Source: CAYFMS01 sp964462325 (GTDB taxonomy: Bacteria; Patescibacteriota; Patescibacteriia; UBA9934). From it: a stretch of DNA of 9,877 bases. Positions 5,641 to 9,877 of this stretch are shown here, piece by piece. The translations under genes were made by a program, and so were the position numbers. The stretch covers positions 1 to 9,877 of the forward strand of contig CAYWYQ010000028.1 of assembly GCA_964462325.1 (NCBI GenBank), read 5' to 3'. Each line of letters begins with the position of its first letter. The stretch's first letter is position 1. The notes beneath the pieces were generated by a model. It ran no database searches, was not told the origin of the DNA, and was given only the letters and a program-made list of their open reading frames with translations.

Positions 5641-5725
5641 CTCGAGTGAGTCATACGAATCGAGAGATCTACTTCTTATGAATAACAAATAGATTTCTCC
5701 GCTCATTTCATTCGGTCAAAATGAC
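5636..5725. repeat. Second palindromic element type, 90 bp, GTCAT...ATGAC
   Basis: The element is bounded by GTCAT and ATGAC. The central arms GAGAGATCTA and TAGATTTCTC pair with one wobble. It reads GTCATTTTGACCGAATGAAA from the right, similar to the widespread GTCATTCTGA-type bacterial palindromes. It lies in the gap between the hydrolase gene and ribE and does not look coding. Confidence 0.6.
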
Positions 5726-5747
5726 GTTAGAGATGGCGATTTGTGTA

Positions 5748-6344
5748 TTAATGCATTCCTTCGAATTGATTATCTAAACTCATTCCTGGTTCGTAGACAT
5801 GTTCATGATTCGTCATTTTTTGTAAGATTTTCAGAATCTCTGGATATTTAGGCTCATCTTTATAATGTCCATTTCCTACTGTTTCTACGAATTGCGCATG
5901 AAGGACATTTGCATATTTCTGTCCATGGTCAAATGGAATGATCGTATCCTCCTTATCATGAAGCACCGCAAAGAGTTTTGCACGCCACATTAAAACATTG
6001 AAATCCAATTCATTCAAAAAATGTCCAAGGAATTTTTCATTTTTAATTTGCCAAATTGGTGCAATGAGTAGAACGCCCTTTGGCGTAGAATATGCTTCAG
6101 CTGCTTCTAAAAATTTCAGTGCCGCTGGTGCACCTAAACTATGGCCAATAATAATATCTTGCTCTGAAACATGTCCAACTTCGTCAATGAGCGTTTGCAC
6201 CCATTCAATCGAATCTGGATTTTCTGAATTTGGCAAAACCGGAGCAATAACATCATGCCCCTTTTTCCGAAGCTCATTTTTCAACCAAGGCCAAAAATTT
6301 ATATCTGGCGAGGCATTATATCCGTGAACAAAAATATATCTCAT
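5748..6344 (-). CDS. RBBP9/YdeN-type alpha/beta hydrolase
   Basis: The 198 residues match the small serine hydrolase family (RBBP9/YdeN). Seen are the N-terminal strand YIFVHGYNASP (3-13), whose HG helps form the oxyanion hole, the nucleophile elbow IIGHSLGAPAAL (66-76) with S69, the acid in HDKEDTIIP (129-137, D133), and the histidine in GNGHYKDEP (H160). The triad order and spacing are right for an active enzyme. The substrate is unknown; the family includes carboxylesterases. The last 20 residues are a polar tail. No Shine-Dalgarno site precedes the ATG, and a candidate promoter predicts transcription starting only a few bases upstream. It is upstream of ribE on the same strand, separated by 182 bases of repeats, so co-transcription is uncertain. 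Confidence 0.9.
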   Translation of the reverse strand: MRYIFVHGYNASPDINFWPWLKNELRKKGHDVIAPVLPNSENPDSIEWVQTLIDEVGHVSEQDIIIGHSLGAPAALKFLEAAEAYSTPKGVLLIAPIWQIKNEKFLGHFLNELDFNVLMWRAKLFAVLHDKEDTIIPFDHGQKYANVLHAQFVETVGNGHYKDEPKYPEILKILQKMTNHEHVYEPGMSLDNQFEGMH

Positions 6345-6354
6345 ATCTAACTTG

Positions 6355-6382
6355 AGATTATCAGATATAACAAAGAATACAA
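6355..6382 (-). promoter_or_regulatory. Candidate promoter of the hydrolase gene
   Basis: On the minus strand TTGTAT (6377-6382), a 16-base spacer and TAATCT (6355-6360). The predicted start lies about 4 bases before the ATG at 6344, which would make a nearly leaderless mRNA and fits the missing Shine-Dalgarno site. Confidence 0.35.
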
Positions 6383-6384
6383 GT

Positions 6385-6407
6385 AAAAAGCTGCATATTC
6401 ATGCAGC
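6385..6407 (-). terminator. Intrinsic terminator of the 71-residue gene
   Basis: On the minus strand GCTGCAT, a GAAT loop and ATGCAGC form a perfect 7-bp stem (6390-6407), followed by TTTTTACTTG. The TGA stop codon of the gene lies inside the hairpin. Confidence 0.85.
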
Positions 6408-6614
6408 GGTCGGCAGATCCCGTTCTGGATCTAGCGCGTCAAGTGTCGACGCGACTCTTGTCGCATATTGTTGATGCGGCATTTTGTCTTCGATCGCACG
6501 GCATTCATTGCAGCGGTCGAATTGACCAGGGCGTAGCGTACCTCCCTTACATACCGTGCAACGACGGTATCCCTCCGGGAGAAAGAGATGTAGATTTGCA
6601 AATGGGTCGTCCAT
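6399..6614 (-). CDS. Small Zn-ribbon-like protein (two CxxC motifs)
   Basis: The 71-residue protein has RRCTVCKGG (17-25) and DRCNECRA (33-40), that is CxxC, twelve residues, CxxC, a typical zinc-ribbon or rubredoxin-like metal site. The N-terminus MDDPFANLHLFLPEGY and the C-terminal half are without recognised motifs. There are no membrane helices or signal peptide. Despite its small size the gene is well supported: strong Shine-Dalgarno GGAGGA before ATG, an extended -10 promoter upstream, and a perfect terminator that includes its stop codon. It is GC-rich (33 of 60 bases in 6421-6480) and the only gene here ending in TGA. It does not match a family I can name. It is divergent from the Mur ligase gene. 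Confidence 0.72.
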   Translation of the reverse strand: MDDPFANLHLFLPEGYRRCTVCKGGTLRPGQFDRCNECRAIEDKMPHQQYATRVASTLDALDPERDLPTAA

Positions 6615-6637
6615 GAATCCTCCAAAGCACCTTATCG

Positions 6638-6646
6638 ATCATACCA
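6638..6646 (-). promoter_or_regulatory. Extended -10 promoter of the 71-residue gene
   Basis: The minus strand reads TGG followed directly by TATGAT, an extended -10 form, with a Shine-Dalgarno site (GGAGGA) and ATG further downstream. The -35 hexamer 17 bases upstream (ATCATA) is weak, as is usual for extended -10 promoters. It abuts the paired palindromes at 6665-6707. Confidence 0.5.
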
Positions 6647-6664
6647 CGATACGGTTAAAATATG

Positions 6665-6707
6665 ATATCGGATATTAAGAGCCTGTTTTATATCCGATAT
6701 GCTCTTA
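6665..6707. promoter_or_regulatory. Pair of 11-bp palindromes between divergent genes (operator candidate)
   Basis: ATATCGGATAT (6665-6675) and ATATCCGATAT (6690-6700) are each palindromic around the centre base and also exact reverse complements of each other, with centres 25 bp apart. They are followed by TAAGAGC (6676-6682) and GCTCTTA (6701-6707), which are again reverse complements. The location, between the divergent 71-residue gene and Mur ligase gene and at the -35 region of the former, suits a regulator binding site. As RNA the two pairings cannot form together. Confidence 0.5.
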
Positions 6708-6741
6708 CTATTTGTATCGTACTGCGATATATTACTCATAT

Positions 6742-8040
6742 ATGAAGAAGCTTCTCAAAAAAATTACACCAAAAATTCTCTTAAAAACGTATCATTACGG
6801 TCTTGCGGTAGGTAGCGCATGGATTTATGGTAGACCAACAAGAAAACTCATTGTCATAGGAGTAACAGGGACAAAAGGAAAAACAACCGCAACGAATTAT
6901 ATCTGGAGTGCACTCAGTCATAGCGGAATAAAAACAGGGACTATTTCAAGTGCAAATATTCGTATAGGTAATGAGTCCCTCGTCAATGAAATGCATATGA
7001 CAATGCCTGGGCGAGGAAAAATTCAGGAATTGTGTAAGAAAATGCTGCAGGCTGGATGCACACATGTCGTCATTGAAACAGCGTCGGAAGGAATACTTCA
7101 ATACAGACATATTGGTATTGAATATGACATCGTTGTGTTCACAAATCTCTCCCCGGAACACCTCCCCTCGCATGGCGGAAGTTATGAACATTATAGAAAA
7201 ACAAAAGGGGTTATTTTCCGCGACCTTCACAAGAAGAAGAAAAAGGTTTGGAATGGTAGTCCCGTACCCAAAATGATACTCGCAAATAGTGATGATGAGT
7301 GGGCGGACTATTATTTAAGCTTTGCTGCAGATAAACATATTTCCTTTGGTCTGCAACATGGAAAAATTCGTGCATCAAGTATTAAAACAAATAAAGATGC
7401 CGTATTATTTTCCGTGCAGAACAAAAAATACTCCCTTTCTATTCCCGGTAGTTTCAATGTATATAATGCACTTCCTGCCATTATCATCGCTCGAGAATTT
7501 GGAGGAAAAGAGAATGGCATTACAAAAGGTTTAGCTGAGTTAAAACTCATTCCTGGGCGTATGGAAGAAATTCATGCTGGACAATCGTTTCGAGTTATTG
7601 TCGATTATGCACATGAAGCTCGCAGTATGAATACCCTCCTCACTTCTGCCAAAGAAATGACTGACGGGAATATTATCGTATTACTTGGTGCCGAAGGTGG
7701 AGGTCGTGATCCAGCAAAACGCAAACCAATGGGAGAGCTTGCCGGAGAGCTTGCTGATTATGTCATTGTTTCTAATGTGGATCCTTATGAAGATGATCCA
7801 ACTGCCATTGCGGAAGATATTGCCGTCCATGCTGAAGCGAAAGGCAAGGAACGTGATAAAAATTTATTTGTTATCGAAGATCGTGAGCAAGGAATTCAAA
7901 AAACCTTCTCTCTTGCGAAAAAAGGTGACTTGGTTTTACTCACCGGAAAAGGTGCAGAGCAATCTATTTCCATTGGTGGAAAAACTCTTCCTTGGGATGA
8001 TCGTGAAGTTGCGCGAAAATTACTTAGTCAACTTGCGTAA
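6742..8040 (+). CDS. MurE-like Mur ligase without the N-terminal UDP-binding domain
   Basis: The 432 residues belong to the Mur ligases, which add an amino acid to UDP-MurNAc-peptide using ATP in the cytoplasm. Seen are the P-loop GVTGTKGKTT (40-49), VIETASEG (110-117), FTNLSPEHLPSHGGSYEHYRKTK (133-155) with K155 at the carbamylated-lysine position, DYAHEARSM (288-296), GAEGGGRDPAKRKPMG (316-331) and VSNVDPYEDDP (about 343-353). The last three are MurE-type. The P-loop lies near residue 43 instead of about 116 in E. coli, so the first domain is largely absent. The usual DNPR of diaminopimelate-adding MurE reads VDPY, so the added amino acid is uncertain. I start at ATG 6742 (MKKLLKK); an upstream in-frame ATG at 6712 gives ten unlikely residues. 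The 3' end overlaps the convergent gene by 17 bases. Confidence 0.9.
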   Translation: MKKLLKKITPKILLKTYHYGLAVGSAWIYGRPTRKLIVIGVTGTKGKTTATNYIWSALSHSGIKTGTISSANIRIGNESLVNEMHMTMPGRGKIQELCKKMLQAGCTHVVIETASEGILQYRHIGIEYDIVVFTNLSPEHLPSHGGSYEHYRKTKGVIFRDLHKKKKKVWNGSPVPKMILANSDDEWADYYLSFAADKHISFGLQHGKIRASSIKTNKDAVLFSVQNKKYSLSIPGSFNVYNALPAIIIAREFGGKENGITKGLAELKLIPGRMEEIHAGQSFRVIVDYAHEARSMNTLLTSAKEMTDGNIIVLLGAEGGGRDPAKRKPMGELAGELADYVIVSNVDPYEDDPTAIAEDIAVHAEAKGKERDKNLFVIEDREQGIQKTFSLAKKGDLVLLTGKGAEQSISIGGKTLPWDDREVARKLLSQLA

Positions 8041-8581
8041 TTGCTCTTTGAAAATAATCGTTCTCATGCTCCTCAAATGACGTAAGTACAATAGTGATAT
8101 TTGATTGAATTTCCTTACCTTGTTCTGCGGCTAGCGCAATAGCTGCACATCGATGCGTGCCTTCAAATAAAGAAATTTTTCCTTGATATTCAATACCAAT
8201 AATTGTTGTTTCACTTGGAAAGTTTTCAAGAATTTGCTCCACCTTTTTATTTGTATCCACATTCTCAAGATCTGAAAACCTCGCTTGCTTCTTACCTGCA
8301 GGATAGTACTTTTTCCACCCCTGAAATGAACCGACAAACATGTTTGGAATAAATGTCATCGGATTTGAAATGGTGTAGAGTTTCCAGGTACGTTGTTCAT
8401 AATTATTTCCAAAAAAACGAAGTACATAACTCATGCGCCAATCGTCCCAATTGTCGTAACCATGATCTTTAATTACAGAATCCCATCCCCAATCTTGACC
8501 TATCTCACGTTCTCGCCAGGCATCGAATACCTCGTCCCAAGAAATATCTTTCTTCAAATCTAATCCTTGATATTTTCTCAT
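8024..8581 (-). CDS. Hypothetical protein with ParB-like EGTHR motif
   Basis: This 185-residue protein is polar and rich in tryptophan in its N-terminal half (WDEVFDAWRERE, WGWDSV, NWDDWRM). The C-terminal half has IIGIEYQGKISLFEGTHRCAAIALAAEQGKEI (127-158), which resembles the ParB/sulfiredoxin-type strand-turn-helix with a conserved E/D-G-x-HR. In those families this arginine-histidine loop contacts phosphate or nucleotide. I do not recognise the full-length family, so no function is given. The open frame reaches back to 8632, which would overlap the divergent glycosyltransferase start; I prefer ATG 8581, with a weak GAAG upstream, leaving a 25-base gap. Its 3' end overlaps the convergent Mur ligase gene. 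Kinase or phosphotransferase-like readings of the N-terminus were not supported. Confidence 0.7.
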   Translation of the reverse strand: MRKYQGLDLKKDISWDEVFDAWREREIGQDWGWDSVIKDHGYDNWDDWRMSYVLRFFGNNYEQRTWKLYTISNPMTFIPNMFVGSFQGWKKYYPAGKKQARFSDLENVDTNKKVEQILENFPSETTIIGIEYQGKISLFEGTHRCAAIALAAEQGKEIQSNITIVLTSFEEHENDYFQRAITQVD

Positions 8582-8606
8582 ATACTTCGTAGTGTAACAT
8601 ACAGAT

Positions 8607-9344
8607 ATGCACGCAACTATTTCAATTATCATCCCGCTCTACAATCACAAAAACACCATTTCTGACTGTATTGCATCGATTCAGGCTCAGACCGCCGATA
8701 TTTTTGAAATTATTGTGGTTGATGATGGGTCAACAGACGGCGGAGGTGAGATCGTGAAATCTTTTGCTGATTTAAAATATATATATCAAGAAAATGCTGG
8801 AGCTCCTGCTGCACGCAATCACGGTTTCCGTGAATCAAGCGGAGATTATCTCATTTTTTGTGATGCGGATGTCATCATGAAACCAGAGATGTTAGAAACA
8901 ATGCTTCATGCACTCATAAATAATTCTGATATCGGCTTTGCTTATTCTGGATTTATATTTGGCAAAAAAACATTCAAAGGCATCCCCTTTTCAATCGAGC
9001 GATTGCACAAGATGAATTTCATTCACACAACTTCGCTCATAAAACGTGAAACATTTTCTGAATTCGATGAATCTGTTAAACGTTTGCAAGACTGGGATCT
9101 ATGGCTGAGTATTACAAAAGAAGGATGGAAAGGTGTCTGTGTTTCGGAAGTACCCTTATTTACCATACAAATTGACGGACCAAGTCGTATTGGAAGTTAT
9201 TGGGTACCAAAAATCTTTTATAAACTTCCTTGGCACTTCATCGGCTGGACGCCAAAGCCTGTTGCGAAATACTTTGAAGCGCGTAAGTATTTATCAAAAA
9301 AACATTCAGAATTACGGGGAAAAATGGATCATTACGCGAATTAG
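8607..9344 (+). CDS. Family 2 (GT-A) glycosyltransferase
   Basis: The 245 residues show a GT2 catalytic domain: ISIIIPLYNHKNTISDCIASIQAQ (5-28), the nucleotide-sugar motif IIVVDDGSTDGG (35-46), NAGAPAARNHG (63-73), the metal-binding DxD motif as FCDAD (84-88), and an acceptor-side QDWDLWL (161-167) with the likely catalytic aspartate. No transmembrane helix is seen, so it probably acts at the cytoplasmic face of the membrane on polysaccharide or lipid-linked sugars; donor and acceptor cannot be told. The length is at the short end for the family. The start ATG 8607 fits the conserved N-terminal strand. The gene is divergent from the EGTHR protein. Its TAG stop coincides with the first base of a 55-bp repeat, which suggests the repeat was placed at the gene end. 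Confidence 0.92.
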   Translation: MHATISIIIPLYNHKNTISDCIASIQAQTADIFEIIVVDDGSTDGGGEIVKSFADLKYIYQENAGAPAARNHGFRESSGDYLIFCDADVIMKPEMLETMLHALINNSDIGFAYSGFIFGKKTFKGIPFSIERLHKMNFIHTTSLIKRETFSEFDESVKRLQDWDLWLSITKEGWKGVCVSEVPLFTIQIDGPSRIGSYWVPKIFYKLPWHFIGWTPKPVAKYFEARKYLSKKHSELRGKMDHYAN

Positions 9345-9398
9345 ACACTCCCCTTACCATCCCCTGTTCAAGCCCTGTTACGTATATATGAAAAGACC
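9344..9398 (+). repeat. 55-bp direct repeat, copy 1
   Basis: The sequence from GACACTCCCC to GAAAAGACC is identical over 55 bases to 9823-9877. It starts at the last base of the glycosyltransferase stop codon. It contains GTTACGTATATATG, which could hold a -10 element, but no strong promoter can be named. It lacks the left hairpin arm that precedes copy 2. Confidence 0.95.
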
Positions 9399-9421
9399 CA
9401 GCCTTTCGACTGCGCCTTTTT
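9391..9421 (+). terminator. Weak terminator-like hairpin after the glycosyltransferase gene
   Basis: AAAAG and CAG on the left pair with CTG and CTTTTT on the right, with two mismatches inside, and the right arm runs into CTTTTTATTT. It looks like a decayed or imperfect intrinsic terminator. The left part belongs to the 55-bp repeat. Confidence 0.35.
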
Positions 9422-9429
9422 ATTTGCAA

Positions 9430-9567
9430 TAAAAGCTCTAAATTTAGTTGAGTTTCGGTGCACGGATGTCATGATGTGTAGACGTACTTGAATGTACGGC
9501 GAAACATCTGACAGGTTCCGTAAGCCAAAAGTCGACAAATTTAGAGCTTTTAGTGGTACCGAAGACA
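9430..9567 (+). ncRNA. Structured element A (multi-tier hairpin with 3' motif)
   Basis: A 16-bp perfect outer stem (TAAAAGCTCTAAATTT 9430-9445 with 9537-9552) continues through GTTGA 9447-9451 with TCGAC 9532-9536, CGGA 9463-9466 with TCCG 9517-9520, TGTCA 9467-9471 with TGACA 9509-9513, and GATGT 9473-9477 with ACATC 9504-9508. An asymmetric-looking internal loop GTAGA / GCGAA follows, capped by CGTAC-loop-GTACG (9483-9498). One base after the outer stem comes TGGTACCGAAGACA (9554-9567). There is no credible ORF. Either strand could be expressed; plus is assumed because the outer stem ends in a short T-run on plus. An inverted-repeat DNA element is the alternative. Confidence 0.65.
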
Positions 9568-9594
9568 ATTTGTATATTCATTATACTAAAAAAT

Positions 9595-9732
9595 AAAAAT
9601 GCTTAAGTTTATTTCTGACAAGGCGCAGATGTCGATCAAGGAGACGTACTGGATAAGTACGGTGACGATGATTGACAGTTTCTGCAACACAGTCAGAGAC
9701 AAACTTGGAGCATTTTTATGGTACCGGGGACA
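9595..9732 (+). ncRNA. Structured element B (paralogue of element A)
   Basis: The fold matches element A: outer stem AAAAATGCT 9595-9603 with AGCATTTTT 9709-9717, continued by AAGTTT 9605-9610 with AAACTT 9701-9706; CTGAC 9615-9619 with GTCAG 9692-9696; GCAGA 9625-9629 with TCTGC 9681-9685; TGTCGATCA 9630-9638 with TGATTGACA 9669-9677; internal loop AGGAGA / GTGACGA; and cap CGTACT 9645-9650 with AGTACG 9656-9661. One base after the stem comes TGGTACCGGGGACA (9719-9732). The outer stem sequence is unrelated to that of A, but pairing is kept. A 61-codon reading frame here has no protein-like features. Confidence 0.65.
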
Positions 9733-9822
9733 GGACATTTCACTCGCTCATGCTATTCGCTCTTCCAGGGGCTTCTGCCCCTAGGACGCTCGCAAGCTCG
9801 CTGTACCCCCAGAATGTAAGGG
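9733..9822 (+). other. Gene-free spacer with GC-rich hairpins
   Basis: AGGGGC (9767-9772), TTCT and GCCCCT (9777-9782) form a strong hairpin without a T-tract. CGCTCGCAAGCTCGC follows. GTAAGGGGA (9816-9824) pairs perfectly with TCCCCTTAC (9828-9836) over a CAC loop; this stem spans the left border of the second 55-bp repeat. No gene is seen. Confidence 0.5.
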
Positions 9823-9877
9823 GACACTCCCCTTACCATCCCCTGTTCAAGCCCTGTTACGTATATATGAAAAGACC
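9823..9877 (+). repeat. 55-bp direct repeat, copy 2 (cut by the window edge)
   Basis: Identical to 9344-9398 up to the last base of the window, so the true repeat may be longer. The two copies are 479 bp apart and enclose elements A and B. Confidence 0.95.

Noticed and set aside
5566..5747. FMN riboswitch upstream of ribE
   Set aside because: The conserved AGGGUGAAAUUCCC / CCGGCGGU core is absent; the gap consists of palindromic repeats.
6401..6625. Other-frame ORFs over the 71-residue gene
   Set aside because: Only the minus-strand frame with GGAGGA, two CxxC motifs and a matching terminator has coding support.
9430..9732. Integron attC sites or hammerhead ribozymes
   Set aside because: The RYYYAAC / GTTRRRY boxes are not found in the right inverted arrangement, and the hammerhead CUGANGA plus GAAA core is not complete.
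9599..9784. 61-codon plus-strand ORF
   Set aside because: It coincides with structured element B, has no Shine-Dalgarno site, no domain, and its sequence is explained by the paired arms.
9344..9877. CRISPR array
   Set aside because: Only two repeat copies 479 bp apart, 55 bp long, with structured sequence between them and no cas genes.

Overview
The window looks like a piece of a Candidate Phyla Radiation (Patescibacteria) chromosome, probably Parcubacteria- or Peregrinibacteria-like. The reasons are a 23S rRNA gene with no 16S gene beside it and with expansion arms in its 5' domain, AT-rich genes mostly without Shine-Dalgarno sites, a TrmB-family regulator, a Mur ligase that lacks the usual N-terminal domain, and palindromic GTCAT...ATGAC repeats. 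The phylum is inferred from gene content. The standard genetic code fits: TAA, TAG and one TGA are used as stops.

Layout. 1-692 is the 5' part of a 23S rRNA gene on the minus strand, running off the left edge. 693-1190 is a hairpin-rich, gene-free stretch upstream of it. 1191-1346 (minus) is a stand-alone structured RNA gene of unknown family with a strong promoter and an intrinsic terminator. rlmH (23S rRNA methyltransferase) follows on the plus strand. Then come a DUF218 (YdcF-like) gene and a TrmB-family regulator on the minus strand, probably co-transcribed. A divergent promoter region leads to a NahK-like sugar kinase (plus) that carries an in-frame palindromic repeat. The minus strand then holds ribH, ribE and an RBBP9-type hydrolase, with more copies of the palindromic repeats between them, and a 71-residue Zn-ribbon-like protein. 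On the right are a MurE-like ligase (plus), a protein with an EGTHR motif (minus) and a family 2 glycosyltransferase (plus).

The last 530 bases (9345-9877) have no credible gene but are the most structured part of the window. Two elements of about 120 nt (9430-9567 and 9595-9732) fold into the same multi-tier hairpin although their closing stems differ in sequence, and both end with the motif TGGTACCGNNGACA at the same distance. They sit between two copies of an exact 55-bp direct repeat, the second cut by the window edge, so an array may continue to the right. The core hairpin of these elements also appears upstream of the 23S gene (1055-1078, minus).

Functionally, rlmH modifies the product of the neighbouring rRNA gene. 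ribE and ribH catalyse the last two steps of riboflavin synthesis. The Mur ligase and glycosyltransferase belong to envelope synthesis. The kinase probably feeds sugar metabolism.
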